64,000 nucleotides of DNA from Enchytraeus crypticus (taxonomy: Eukaryota > Annelida > Clitellata > Enchytraeida > Enchytraeidae), in NCBI GenBank assembly GCA_905160935.1, contig CAJHZI010000449.1, positions 877,501 to 941,500 on the forward strand. The letters run 5' to 3'. This document shows, one piece after another, positions 1 to 31,500 of this stretch. Positions within the stretch are counted from its first letter, which is position 1. Each line of letters starts with the position of its first letter. A program made the translations under genes and the position numbers. The notes under the pieces are model-generated. The model was not told the DNA's origin. It saw only the letters and a list, made by a program, of their open reading frames with translations, and ran no database searches.

Positions 1-55
1 TAATAAAGGTTTAACATCCGTTTCCTCATCCAGGAATGATGTCAGGGACGTCATA
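1..55 (-). mobile_element. family B short element with (ATT)n tail
   Basis: Inverted copy of a ~60-bp unit (gggacgtccctgacatcat ... gaggaaacggacgttaaa plus ATT run), whose 3' half matches the tail of family A SINEs; may be truncated family A relatives. Confidence 0.6.
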
Positions 56-475
56 ATAATAGAAGGGATGTGAAAAATGCCTACAGTGTAATTATCTCTT
101 GTTTTAGAACTACTTCATCACTAATTTCAGTAGCAATCACTAATCTTAATCGTGATGCTACAGTGTATTTATTTTCTTTGAATAAGACTGTCAAACACAT
201 TCTTGCTATTCAACACAATCTGCTTCCGCGATTCTTTTAAATAGGAAAATTTTGAGTACCTATGGAATGATTAAAGTGTTCTCTTTTCTGCATAGTCGCT
301 TTCAATCCTTAGGCTTTTTGCAAGGTCTATAAAACTGAAAGATGATATGAATGGTAATAAAAAGGTATAGACGCTCATATTGTCCTTTAAAGATAATGTA
401 AGCAACTTAAACAACTACTTCTGATTAGTTAATTGTAGATTTATTTTTTATTTAAACATGTCTAATATTTTATAG

Positions 476-17560
<17,085 letters not shown>

Positions 17561-17708
17561 CTGTACTGATGAAATAGTTGTATTGGTAGTTTTACTTTGT
17601 GAAACTGCGGACACTCTGACTGTTGTATTGCTCGTGCGTTAAAATTTTTATGAATTGACGCTTGATGATAATGAGATAAGGATAGTAGCAAATAATTATA
17701 ACACTGCA

Positions 17709-17760
<52 letters not shown>

Positions 17761-18228
17761 CTACGTTATCCATGACCGCAATTATAGTTTGATCTACATG
17801 TGACTAGTGGCATAGCTTCTGCACAGAAATCAGCTTGTATGGTCGTTTGTTTGCTCATCGGTGATCGAGGTAGTAAAGAAAATCTAAATGTGTAGATTAT
17901 ACCAACTATTGACAATAGTACACTGGACATATAGAGTAAGATTTAAGGAGAATAAGAGTGAGAGAGACCACACCGAGAGTTCGCAATACATCTTGTATTT
18001 TGTATATAGTAGATATAGGGGCATGTGTGATTGATTGATCTGATTTGTGGACGTTTCCTTTTGTGATAATAATGTTATCTCGTTTATACCATTTTTACAA
18101 TAACGTATCTGATGCTTAGGATCTGAACAAATTGATATTTTATGCAGCCATTTTATAAGCGATAACGTTTGATCTGTTTATTTTAAATTCATTTCATATA
18201 ACGATCTATTAGGTCCTAATTTAACGAT

Positions 18229-18234
18229 AATAAA
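18229..18234 (+). promoter_or_regulatory. candidate polyadenylation signal for the CNTNAP-like gene
   Basis: AATAAA about 670 bp after the stop codon at 17560. Another AATAAA lies at 18739-18744. Which one is used cannot be told from sequence. Confidence 0.3.
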
Positions 18235-18785
18235 TTTAGTGAAAGATTAACAATATGGCTTCTGTTGGAATAGACCTAACCCTAAGTGCGTTTTATATTA
18301 ACCCTAATCTAATTTAAATTTACTTCATGTATTAAAGTACGCTTGCTGGAAGTACAACTAAAGCGTTATTTTCCTACTGATTATTCGTAATTTTATGCTA
18401 CTTATGATCAAATTAATTGAACTTAGGCCACATGTACATTTAATGTAAACTTTAATATTTTATAGTTATACGTTTGCTTATACATGAAAGTGGCCTTGAA
18501 TTAAATTAACACGTTATTTTACAGATCATGCGACAGATGCTGTTTCATTTTTATCATTCAATATGGCAGTAGTTTTCAAACTTTTTGATTTTCTGATTCC
18601 TTCAGTGTCAAAATCAATAGGCCTACCTCTTTACCATTCAGTTCTATGGTGCAATATTACTGTGATGTTGCTCAAAAGTGAATGCTAGTAAGAGTAGCAG
18701 CATTGTGGATAACATAATCAATTTTGGTTTGAGAGTCAAATAAAAAATTTCTACCTTTACAATATATCTAGCCTGACTATCCTTA

Positions 18786-18918
18786 AGTTGTTCGTCTATC
18801 TGGAGCCTTGGTGCTCAACAACCGAATGCCCTTTCTGACGTTGGTTTGGATCATAGTGCTTTGTCGCCTTTTAAGACACGTGCAGTCCACGGTCTATTCT
18901 TGATCAACCCCGACAAAA
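18786..18918 (-). mobile_element. family C repeat, 5' part
   Basis: Inverted head: ggagccttggtgctcaacaa through cccgacaaaac. Confidence 0.6.
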
Positions 18919-19463
18919 CACCAGTAGAGAATAAGTTTGATATGCAAATTATTAGTAATTCATTTACACATCTAGCATTTTCACACGTAACGTTTTACAC
19001 AACGCCATTCTACGATTCTAAATAGTTTTCTTTTATAACTGAACCAGTCGCTTATCGTTAAGTTGTCTGCCAGTGGATTAGTACGTACAGTGTTCTAATC
19101 CCGTGCCGCCCCGTTGCTGAGAAGCTTTCAAGACGAGAATCTGGCATTGAACTTGCTTTCTAACTTTCATATGGCATTTTCCTCGAAGAAATTCAAATGT
19201 TTAGTCTTAGGACGTTTTATTTAAGCTGTGATCAACTTTCTACAAAGTCAAATGAATTAACAAGTTATTTACAGGCCCACCAATTTTAATAAGCACGTTC
19301 TTTTATTTAAGAGTTACAATAGAGATTACATTTCGCAATTCATTTTAACCTACGCTGTAGCATTAACACTCTGTGTACCACCTTCATGTAGTTACGATTA
19401 CTCAAAAGGTCGTGACTATTCGGATAGCTGTAAACAGTTCTTACGCTACATCGCACTGGTTGT

Positions 19464-19554
19464 GGACCTTCTTTTTGCTCACCGGCTTGGATTTGCCTCA
19501 ATAGTGCTCGACGTTGCCTTGGACGACAGTAGCTCTCTAATTATTGTTGTTATG
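19464..19554 (+). mobile_element. LINE 3'-tail fragment
   Basis: ggaccttctttttgctcacc through ctctaattattgttgttat; a 5'-truncated copy. Confidence 0.7.
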
Positions 19555-21490
19555 GAAGAATCATCTTGTTCTGTTTGCGAGATCTACCGACTTCAAAGCT
19601 TCTGTGCATGTTGTTAAACCAAGATTTACTGCTGATTAGGACACTTGAAGAATTGCTAGAGTGGCGCCCACTTCAGTTTAGTTGTCGAGATATTAATCAG
19701 TAAGTACCAGTGTGGTAATTATTACATTCAGCAAATAAATATGAATGGAGGGCCGAGTGGTAATTGTGCGTACGACGATTTGAAACAAGAAAGATATCCT
19801 AAGAAATCAATTCATCCAATTCATCTTCCCATCGATCAACAGAAAGGTATGCAAAAGTAAGGTTCGCTTATCATCCATGATGACATTTAGTACTTTGTTT
19901 GAAGGTAGAATCTTACAATCGAAACTTGAGATCCATTAGACTATGCAAAGAACAATCATTTTCATCTTTCCATTTTCCGTATTTCTGTCTACTTTTCTGT
20001 TTTCCGATGCGTTTTGCCTCTTTGAGTTAATTTCCTTTCTCTATATTATATTATAATATTTTATTTGTTGGTTTCTTCAAACCCGTCTTCTTTCCAGTAG
20101 TTTTGTCCACTTCGATTAACTTAGGAGAGGGAGCGGGGGAACTCAGTTCTACTAGCTCTAAGTTTTACTAAGTGCTTTCCTCCGCTGGGTGCAATATTTA
20201 ATATACTAGGGGCCTTGTATAATAGAAGTGGGCCAGAAAAATTTAGACCGCTTCACTATCTTTCAAATTTGATTTTAGCCGCTGTATACAAGTAAAATTG
20301 TTTTGAGTAAAAATGTGATTTTCATCCCGGAGCATTGGCGCAACCAGACTTGGCTGGCAGGGACTCGAGCCCCCCCCCCTCCCCGGCTCAAATTAGGTCA
20401 CTTTTGCAATTCTTCCAGATCGATCCGCTGTTTTTTTCAGTGAGGAAAATATTTACCTACTTTTTCCAAAAACAAATGTGGGATTTTAGGTTTGTTAGGT
20501 TTTCTTCTGACTGTAATGCGGGTATGGGTGGGGGGGGGGGGGTAAGATAGATGGATTCGAGGTAGGGCTGTAATGAAATTTTTTTTAACCCTCCCCTAGC
20601 ATTTTGCTAGTTGCGTAACTTGTCCGGAGAAAGCGTGGGCGTAAGAAAAAATTCGAAACTGCCTAAAAAATGTCGGGCCCCCTCTTATTGGATTCGCCAC
20701 TGCTGCCTGTCACTCCAAAATTTTTCTAAGTCTCCTTTATGAATATTCAAAGCTGTAGCATGACTGCATGGGATTTTATTTGGGACACGGCTATTCTTCA
20801 ATGATTCTATTCTCTTACTTGATACTTCTTTCCCATTAAGTCTCCTTTCAAGGCTCGCGTTGTTTAATTTATACGACTCCTGCTATAATTCTGCGTGTTT
20901 ACTGAAGTGCTTAGAAGCTCTTTTCTGGAATGCTTTTATCCGAGTCCTTCATGTAACCGCAGTGATCGAAATAATTTACAGTTTCAGAACGCCGACAAGT
21001 TTAGTCTGAAGATTTCATTCAATATGTTGTTCATCAGATGGACTTGGAATAAACTGCAAGTTGAAGATTAGTTCTTTCATGCTGACTTATTGGATACTGA
21101 AAACCAGAAATTAACATTATTTTATAATTTTATTTTACTTTGAAGCCAGAATTGATTTATTTGATTAACTGCCAACCATTAAGTTAGAGGCTAGACTTTG
21201 ACATTAGCTTATATCGTATGGCAGAATAATGTCTTAATATTTCACTGAGCTCAGTAGTGAATTGATTTGGATTCTTTGACATCTTAAAGTACTGCTGTAC
21301 TGCCGTTTAGATTCAGATAATAAAGATTCCTATGAGACTACATTAATAGTCAAGCGCTTCTCAAGGAAGTTTTTGTGAATTAAACTTATTAACCTACATG
21401 TATATATTGCTGGCTGAATTAGAGCAATTAACTTGATTGGATTAGTCTTTATCATAGTTATATTTAGAAACGTTTTACTTCGTCTACAGC

Positions 21491-22395
21491 ATGTCTGAGA
21501 AAGCGACTGCTATCGGTCACACAAATAACTTCCGTGATTACTCAGTATCTAATTTAGAGAAATCAATCAAGAATTCAAGTGACATGGTAGACCTAGAGAA
21601 CAAAGAAAACTCTAATGACATTTATGCAGAAACAATCACGAGCGAATTCGATCCAGAAAACGGCTATCAAGAAATACCTGAGCTTGGCGTTAAACCAGAA
21701 CGTACATTCCAAACTGATGACGCTCAGTCAAATTCAGTTTCTGATGAATGCCCTTCAATTTCGGAGAACGTTGAAAATGTAACACCTATTCAAGATCAAC
21801 TTGAGAGCAATGGACACATTTCAAATATTCACCCAGAGGCTGAACAATTGACTAAGACGATGAACACTACGAGCCTTGGATGTGAGAGCCTTTCAAACAG
21901 TTGCTCTCAACAAACAAACAGCGCAAACACGAGAATTAAAACCTTCGAAGAACCCAATTCCGTTGACCGAGTACCAGCTGAAGACGCCAGACTGGACAAG
22001 GCCAGTTCTGAAGGATACGAGAACGTCGAGGAACCACCCAGCTACAACGTCTTCTTCATTAGCGACGGTCTGATCAAATCGAGTGGCAATGAGAGTCAGA
22101 AGAAGAGAGGTAAGTTGGGTAAGCCGCAACAGGAGAGTAAGCAGGTAGAGAGGTCGAAGAGTTGGAGCAGCACTAGACAAAGAAGTGCTGGACTGAGGAC
22201 AAGTACGGAGAGCGCTGAGGTGACTTCCACCTGCAGTTCAGGGGCGTCCCTGACCAGCACCAAGAAAAAGTCAGAGAAAAAAGAAAAAGAAAAGCCAGAG
22301 TCGGTAGAGATGCAGAATTGGAGGCATTTTACTCGGAATACTACTCTGCACGGAATTAAATATGTGTTTGCAGAGAGGAGGTGTTCCTTGAGGAG
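21491..22395 (+). CDS. DEG/ENaC exon 1: long acidic N-terminus and HG motif
   Basis: Encodes residues 1-301. The first ~250 residues are polar, rich in Ser, Glu, Asn and Lys, with no recognisable domain; a Lys/Glu/Ser-rich segment (KKKSEKKEKEKPESVEMQ) precedes the conserved WRHFTRNTTLHGIKYVF, where His-Gly is the family gating motif just before TM1. Cytoplasmic N-termini in the family are commonly under 100 residues. ATG 21491 is chosen because it opens the frame directly after an acceptor-like tract; no upstream in-frame ATG is evident. Donor is gtaagg at 22396. Confidence 0.85.
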
Positions 22396-25300
22396 GTAAG
22401 GATGTTCTTTATTTACAACAGACATAAAACCTCTGCCTAGGTTATCATCTTAGTGCTATTTTTTACGTTTTTTACTTTATTACTTTTTGTTGATGTAAAT
22501 TTTCATCTTACCAGACTGGCACCGTTTAGGATCTTTTTCTTTCTCTTCAACACATGCTTTTTCAGATCGTTTGGGATGAATCAATTAGTGGTGACATGTG
22601 ATAGGGGACGTCCCTGACATCATCCTTGTATGAGGAAACGGACGTTAAACTTTTATTATTATTATTATTATTTAATTGAAATAAACTGTGATATCTCCCT
22701 AAACATCACTCAATTTAGTAAAAATGATCATTCTAACCCACCATTTCAATGTAGAAATTTAACGTCAAGTTGTGCAGTTCGGCTAAAAATTCTCAGTTTT
22801 GCGACATCATATGATTAGTTTATGACTAGTTGTTTTCTGATTTTTGTGCTTTGAAGTGTATCAAATTGCCAGCTAATATTTGTTCTAAATATTCCCATAG
22901 GAAATATTTCCAGGCAAAATATGATCCTAACGAAATATACCTGTAAATTCGTTTAAGACGAGCCCAACTTCTTTGTCTTCTTCTTCAGTTGCACTGTCAA
23001 GTTACAGGATCAATGTACATGTTCATACTCCACGTCTGTTTTCTCGCTCCATAAGAGCACTCCTTAGAACAACAAGCTAATCCCTTCACAAAATCTATGC
23101 CTAATCCATACCTTACTTAGCCTATAGCTTGGAAAAAGTATGGCTTCTAAGGTGGTTTACCGCTGCCTTCCTCAGTTAGATGGATTAATTACAATTTAAT
23201 CACAACTAGCCCATATAAATTCTAACTTTAAATATCTTCGCTGTTTTCAGACTGATCTGGCTAGCCTGCGTTGTGACGTGTTTTGTGCTGTTTGCCTACC
23301 AGGCAATCAACAGAATTCTGACATTCTTCCAGTATCCGTCCAACGTGAACGTGCAGGTTGTCTATCAAGACGAAATTCAATTTCCAGCCGTTACACTCTG
23401 CAACTACAACAACTACAGGTGCGCTATTGTAGGACTAAAAGTAAAGCTGGTAAAGCTAATGTTAACGTCAGTTTCCTCACTCGACAGCGATGTCAGTGAC
23501 GGGTGAGCCCAGGATTTGAGCCCCGCAAATACTGATCCGCGGTCGAAAATCTTACCGACATCGCCACAAGCTCCAGCCGTGTCAAAACAATCTACCATGT
23601 CATTGAAAACGCCCAAGTACTATAAATGTGCTGTCCATGAATATGCTTCCACTAGTAACTTTTCTCGGATGACTTCTCGGATTCTGGCTTGCACCGTTTT
23701 TGTCATGGACGACAATGGCACTCTAATTCTGTTGTTGTTGTTGTTGTTGTCTCTGTGTGGTTAGCGTGGTTGTTGTGTACCGCAGACTGTCAGTGGTAGT
23801 TGAACGGGGTCTCTATTCCCACATCGATGAGATCTACCGCTCCAGGTACAACAGTGGAGAAACTCTACCTGCCGCTTGTGAGTAATACACGCGTGTAACT
23901 GAAGTCCCTTAATTTCCTAATATTAACAAGTTCACAAATTTTATTTACTATTTCTATTTCTAGTTATATTAAGAAATATATACAAGGAGTTGCAATGGAA
24001 TATAATAATCGTATCCGACTAATAAAAATCGGTTTAAAATATTCAAACCGTCAAACAGTTGTGCCAATGCGACATGATTTACTGAAAGCAACCTTGAGGA
24101 CAATCATCCATGTTATCAATCAATCATCCATGTTATCAATCAATCATCCATGTTATCAATCAATCATCCATGTTATCAATCAATCATCCATGTTATCAAT
24201 CAATCATCCATGTTATCAATCAATCATCCATGTTATCAATCAATCATCCATGTTATCAATCAATCATCCATGTTATCAATCAATCATCCATGTTATCAAT
24301 CAATTTTCCATGTTATCAATCAATCATTCATGTTATCATAATTAATTATTAAAATAATTAATTATGAAAATAATTAATTATGATAACTATAGCATCACGC
24401 CAGTTGAAACATCGCAACGGTGTTTTTATAATTTTAGTAATTTTTGCAAGCATAGCGGAATCAATTTACAACAATTAATAGTGGGCCCTATAAATTGTGT
24501 TCACCGTTTTGCGTCCGGGTTATTTGAAGAATTGACCAACCGGTGACTGCACTTGTCGTAGAGTGCGACTAAAGCACTAAGATCCATAGCAACGCCAGAA
24601 AGGGCATTCGGTTGGGGAGCGCCTAGGCTCCAGAAATTGTTACAAAAATTTAAGCGAATGGAAAAGTCTCAAATAGGGGATTGACTGATGTTATGATGTA
24701 GGACAGAGAGGATTTGAGACAGTCTATTTGTATCCCGACCCTGGTTAAACTGTGATTCCATGAAAGATGATGATGACGATGTATTTTATTTGCTATTCTC
24801 TATCAGATGTGGAAGCCGTTGATCAATTCAACAGAACAGAGTTCGTGTTAACGGCCGCCCATCAGAAGCTGGACTTCATCGACTGGTTAGCAGTAAAATC
24901 ATCATCCATGATAACATCAATCACTGTTAAAACTACGTCATCGCTCGATCCATTAATCGAGCAATTATAGTATAAGCTTATCAATAATTAACTTTAATCA
25001 ATTAAAGTTTTGTTGTTTGTAGTAATTTTACGTATCGGACTATCGGATTGCTAGTACTAATTACTGATTGATCTACTATAAAATAAGAGATTTGTTATTG
25101 TTCCTATTAATTTTAACTTTAAAAATTCCCACGATGGATGTTGTAGGCCTATACCTGCCTGTATATATGTATTAGGTGTAGGTGGTAGGGCTTAGATTGT
25201 TCTAGCCCAATACCTGGCTGTGTATTAAGTGTACGTGACAGGGCTTTGATTGTTGTAGTCCTATACCTGGCTGTGTATTAGGTGTACATGGCAGGGCTTA

Positions 25301-25526
25301 GATTGTTGTAGCCCTATACCTGGCTGTGTATTAGGTGCACATGGCAAGGCGTGGAATGCGACATAGAAAGTAATTTCACGAGACAAGTGACAGATTTCGG
25401 TGTTTGCTACACATTCAACCATGAGACGGATCCCGATAAGATACTGAACGTAACGAAGGCCGGGGCAGGATTCGCTCTCAGTCTTCAACTAAACATCGAA
25501 CAGGTAGAGAGAGAGAGAGAGAGTGC

Positions 25527-25572
<46 letters not shown>

Positions 25573-28500
25573 TATGTTTATTTCAATACTGAAGTATTTA
25601 AGTAGAGACGTTTTTATTTGTTCACTGTTTATATTTCAAGAAAAATACAAGTAAAAAATAGGCCTGCAAATGGCAAGCAGTTCATACCTAGATAACAACC
25701 AATCAGGTGAAAATGAAAGAAGTATCTGAAACGATACAAGGAATGCAGGAAGAGTATCAAGCAAGATTAAAAAAACATCAGTAATGAATACAAGAAAACT
25801 AATCAAGTTAATTCGTATGACTCTTCGCGTGACGTCATGTGTTGACAGGACTGTTTATATATTGATTTTTAATCAATAAATAGATTTTTGATGAAATTTA
25901 GCGTCTTGAGTGAATAGTTTTAGACTTGATTAAGTTCATTGGCGTACTATTAACTTAGTTCATAGTTCTATGCTATATTGTTAATCTGTTATCTAGTTAT
26001 TTTGTTGAAAAATCAATTTACAGTTTGGACCGTTATTTTACCGTTATAGTTGATTCCGTTGCAGTTATTTTATACTTCTTTTACTATTTAAATTGTTAAA
26101 GTTATAGTGTTTATTGTTTGATCGTTAGTTAATTTTGTGTATTTGTATCATTTTATGTAATTTGTGTAATACTATATTGTATTTTATATTGTACTTTCTG
26201 TATTGTTTACAATTACTGTTTAATCAGTTTTGTAAGCATGTTTCGATCGAGAGTTGCTGTTAATTCACTTCGAAGCAATATTTCTCTTTGCTCTCTTAAC
26301 ATTCGATCCCTCTCTAACTCAGACCATATCATTGCTTTGCATGATTTGGCTGAGACTCACAAGTTTGACTGTTTTGCATCAGTGAAACTTGGCTATCCTC
26401 TATAACCACTCCTTCTTAACTGATGTCTATTCTTCCTCCAGGTTATGATATGTTTATTGCAAATCGTGACTCTAGGATATCTGGTGCTAAGGGTGGTGGG
26501 GTTGCTCTCTTGCTAAGGAAGTCCTTTACCCTTCTTAGCAATGACTGTCATAAATTTTCTTCATTTGAAGCAATTTCAGTCACTGATAGATTTTGCACAT
26601 GTACTCTGCATGTTGTTGCAGTGTATCGACCACGATCTTCCTCCACCTATGCCAAACCTTTCTCTCTCTTTTTATCTGAGTTTTCTGCCCTACTCTCCTT
26701 TCTTACAACTTCTAAATCATACTTTATGATTACAGGTGACCTCAATATTCACCTTGATAATCCTCTTGATCCCTTAACTCAGCAGTTTAATACTTTGCTG
26801 TCCTCTTGTAATGCTGTTCAACATGTGAATGTTGCTACTCATATTGACCATCATACACTTGATGTTGTTATTACACCAAGTCTCTCTGCTATTGATCCTT
26901 TAAGTGTTAATATTTTATCTCACTCGCCGTCTGACCATTTTCCTGTTGTATTTACTTATAATCATGTTAAGCCAGATACTATTAAAAATTCAGCTACTGT
27001 TTCATTTAGGTGTATTAATAATATTGATCTTGATCTCTTTTATTCTGATCTTGAAAACTCGACTTTGATCAAGTCTCCTTCTAATGATCTTGATGAATTA
27101 GTAAAACAGTATAACACTACTCTTTCATCTCTACTTGATAAGCATGCACCTCTAACTACCAAGAAGCCTAAGAAATCTAACCCTTGGTACACCTCTGATG
27201 TGAGAAAGCTAAAGGCTGCATGCTATAGAGCTGAAAGAAAGTGGCATCATACCCATTCCGGTTTTTGGAAAACTGTTTCTAATTTGCAACACAATATTTA
27301 TCTTACTGCTATTGCTAATGCTAAGAAAGATATTTTATTAATATTTTGTTAATATTTTATCTCACTCGCCGTCTTAATATTTTGTCAGTAAAGCTGTGAA
27401 TGTCAAGAGATTATGGAAAACTGTTAATGATCTTTTACATAGATCTATTTCTCCTTCTCTTCCTTCTACTCCTGTTGAGTCACTTCCGGAACAATTTTCC
27501 AGTTACTTTAGTGATAAGATGAGCAATCTTAGAGCATCTATCTCTCCAGCTCCTAACACTACTAGTCATACTCCAGTACAGACTCATTTCAAGGATGAGC
27601 TTTCTAATTTCACTCCAGTTAAAATTGAAGAGATTACTAAATTAGTTTTAGACTCTCCAGCCAAACAGTGTGACTTGGACCCTATCCCAACCTCTCTTTT
27701 AAAGAAGTGTATTCACATACTTGCTCCTGTATTAACATTGATTGTTAATCTCTCTCTCTCTCTACTGGCATATTTCCTTGCGCTTTTAAGCTTGCAGTTA
27801 TTACTCCATTGCTTAAAAAGCCCACACTGGATAAGGAATCAGTGTTGAATTACAGGCCTATATCTAATCTGTCATACATATCTAAACTCACTGAAAGAAT
27901 TGTTCTTCAGAGGCTTTCTACTCATCTCTCTTGCAATTATCTATTTAATAAGCATCAAGCTGCTTATACTAAGCATCGTTCAACTGAAACGGTGCTTCTA
28001 TCTGTGTGCAATTTTATTGTTAATGCCATATGCACACAACGCTTAACTGGATTATGTATGCTTGATCTTTCAGCCGCTATTGATACCATTGATCACAATA
28101 TTCTTCTGGAACGTCTTTCTTCCTGGTTCAGTATTCGTGGAACTGTTCTTGATTGGTTTTCCTCCTATCTGACGGATCGTTCTTTTAGTGTGAAAGTGAT
28201 GGAGTACGTCTCTTCACCTTCTCACTTAAAGTATGGTGTGCCTCAAGGCTCCGTTCTTCGTCCTATCCTCTTCAACCTATATACTACACCCTTAAGCTCA
28301 CTGATCTCTTCCCATTCTATTGATCATGAACTCTATGCTGATGACACTCAAATGTACACTTGTTTCACCCTTAACTCTTACTCTGATGCTGAAACTCTCC
28401 TGCAACAAAGTTTTCAATCTATATCATCTTGGATGTCTACTAATTTTTTGGCACTTAATCCATCTAAGACTGAATTCTTGTTGGTTGGGACACCTCAACA

Positions 28501-31500
28501 GCTTCTGAAGCTGAATGGGAAAACTCTTTCGTTATCTTCGGATATTACAATAACACCTGTTTCTTCTGTGAGAAATCTCGGTGTTATCCTTGATAAACAC
28601 CTAACCTTCCACGAACACATAACTAAAACTTCACAAACATGTTTCTTTCATATCCGAGATCTTCGTCGAATACGTCCATATTTGTCACGTGAGACAGCTG
28701 CTACAATTGGTGCTGCTATTGTGCAATCGAAATTGGACTACTGCAATTTCCTGTTTTTAAATTTCCCTGGCTGTGAGATTGATCGATTGCAGTTTGTTCA
28801 GAATTCTCTTGCGCGAGCAATTTTTTGTAGTTCCAAGTAATCACATGTTACGCCTATGTTGAAATCTTTGAACTGACTAAAGATTAAAGAGCGAATCATT
28901 TATAAAACAGCTTCGTTAACCTGTAAGTCCATCACCATCCCTGGACAACCTTGTATGTCTCACTTGATTAAAGTGATGCAACCTGCTGTGACTCGGTCTT
29001 CTAAATTAATTACTCTTGTGAGACCTAGCTTACCTTCGCGCTCTAAGCTATCTTATCGTTCTTTCCAGCATGCTGCACCGCAGATCTTGAATTCTCTTCC
29101 ATCTAATCTTCGGAAGTCTTCATTTGAAGCACATCGGCCTTTGCTTTCCTATGATCAGTTCCATAGGCAGTTAAAGTCATATCTTTTCCATCTCTCATTT
29201 CCATCCTGTGTCCATGAGCAGCGACCTGCGCCTAAACCTCCTTTTCTTTAATACCCTGTACTCTCGACTGATTATCTGGATTTTGGAATTTACACCGTTT
29301 TGGACCATCTATTTGCTCGCCGGCTTGATTCTGTCTCAATAGTGCTAGATGTTGTCATTGATGACAGTAGCACTCAATTGTTGTTATTGTTATTATTATT
29401 ATTAAAAAACATGAGTAATAAATACAAGAAAACTAATCAAGTGAATGAAAACTAGTTGTTTCATATCCTAAGAGTAATTTTGAATTCAAATTGGACAAGT
29501 ATACCTTAGACTGTTTTGCAAGATTCTCACTGTGAACCTAAATCCTTTAAATTCAATAGAATAAGTTGGTAATGTCTTCGTCATGTGTGCCTATTATATT
29601 CATTGGGAAAACCTTTAGAGAAGTAAAATCGCTAATTAACTAAACTAATGTAACTATGAATCTGTATCTATGGCTTGACATAGGTTAGAGCATTTTAAAC
29701 AAATTAATTTTTGGCTGAAGTCTGACAAATTATAAATTCGTGAATATCGAGTTTATTACTGTAAAGAATTGCTATCAAAGAACTTCTATCAAAGAATTGC
29801 CATCAAAAATTTCCAAATATGAATTGGCACCAAAGAATTGCTGTCAAATAATTGCTATCAAAAATTTCTAGCAAAGAATTATTTTCAAAGAATTGCTATC
29901 GATGAATTGTTATTTGCAGTAATTAATAGCCTCACGTGGTAGACAGATTTTAAATATTGGTTACTCTGAATCTATAACAAATATATTTTACATTTTTATT
30001 ATTAAAATAGAATTATTGCACTAATTCTATTATTTAAATAGAATTATTTTTTATTTTGATAATGAAATAAAATTATTTTATATTTTCAGTACGAATACAT
30101 GAGCGGTCCCGAGCACGAGGCTGGAGTTAAGGTTCAAATCTGACTTTAAGTTGATTCGCGAAATAAAACATAAAATAAATATCTATTGACATAAATTTTA
30201 TTTTTATTTTTATATTGTTAAGGTACATTTAATTATAAGCAAGGGAAGTGTTGAGTTTTCTGTATGTTGCACTTGTATGATAAACATCTGTCTGGAGCCG
30301 GTGCGAAGTCGGATAGATACTCGACCGCGGATCAGTATGTGCGGGGTTCAAATCCTGAGCTCGTCCGTCACTGACATCGCTTTCGAGTTAGGAAACTGAC
30401 GTTAACCTTGGCTTTTAGTTTTTTACTTGCTTATTTACGATTTTTATTTTCCAGCCATTATCAGAGTGCTAAATCGTCATTCTTTGCTTTTTCTCTTCAG
30501 ATACTCCTTCACGACCCCAATGAGGTGCCCCAGGTGAAGGATATAGGGTTTGCCGTGGCCCCGGGCACGCATACCCTCGTAGCCATCAGGCGTAAAGTAA
30601 CCCATCGCTTGGAGGAACCCCACGGGACTTGCAGTAAAGGAGCACACCCTCGATCAATGTGTCTGTCCAAGTGTACCGCTGATTATATCTGGGAAAACTG
30701 CAATTGCCTGGATGTTCATATGATTCCTTATTATTCAAGTTTTTACGGTGTGTCTATTTCTACTTATTTTCAATCTAGATTGATTTGTCTAGCGATAATA
30801 AAGCTTTGTATCATTGTTTAAATTGAAAGAGCGCTGCTGATTGGCTGAGTGGTTGATGATTGAATTGAAAGAGCTCTGCTGATTGGCTTTAAGTGGTTGA
30901 AGATTGATTTTCTTAGCCGATATATTTATAATTTATTTTAATGATATACTCTATAACATTTCATAGATCAATTATAATTAAATTTGTGTTCATTAATAGA
31001 CAGTAATTGGTTTCTTAAAATGGAATGCATTTCCACAGACAAAATTTCATCTTATTTTGTACTTTGCAAAAGTATTTTTAAATTAATAAAATATCAAGGA
31101 AATTTTGAACGCTGTCTAGACTCCGTAGACTAATAATATGAATACTTCATATCTTACTTGTAGTAGTCATGAGTCACTATGAAGGCAAAGTCAAGCATTA
31201 GAAGGCACATTTATGAAGTTGAATCATTGACAAAATTGTATATATAGCAACAACTTAACGGACATTAACATAATTGTAATGGTTTGATATATCGTTAGTA
31301 TCCCTTACTTGTAATTATTTTCATGTCTTCATGACACTATAACGATGCCAGAAAATCTTCTTTTTCATTTGCCAAACTTTATAAAAAAGTGCTATGATTG
31401 TGCATAGAAATCGCTGAATCAGATGAAGATTACAATTATAATCCAATTGAGATTATAAAATCCTTTGATTGCTAGATGCTGTAGTCTATGCATATATGCC

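Larger units (their letters stand above)
17561..21490. other. 3' UTR and intergenic stretch before the DEG/ENaC gene
   Basis: No coding exon is visible. It holds the likely 3' UTR of the CNTNAP-like gene, a TA microsatellite (17709-17757), a family C repeat (18786-18918, minus), a LINE tail fragment (19464-19554), and C- and G-homopolymer runs near 20371 and 20529. The end is presumably the 5' region of the channel gene: the tract immediately before ATG 21491 (tctacag, 21483-21489) looks like a splice acceptor, so an untranslated first exon may lie in this stretch. Confidence 0.6.

Noticed and set aside
22096-22425. 109-codon antisense ORF
   Set aside because: Shadow of channel exon 1; composition mirrors the Ser/Lys-rich sense codons and no motif is present.
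24101-24340. CRISPR-like regular repeats (also at 58423 and 48850)
   Set aside because: Units are head-to-tail without spacers and the context is a spliced animal gene.
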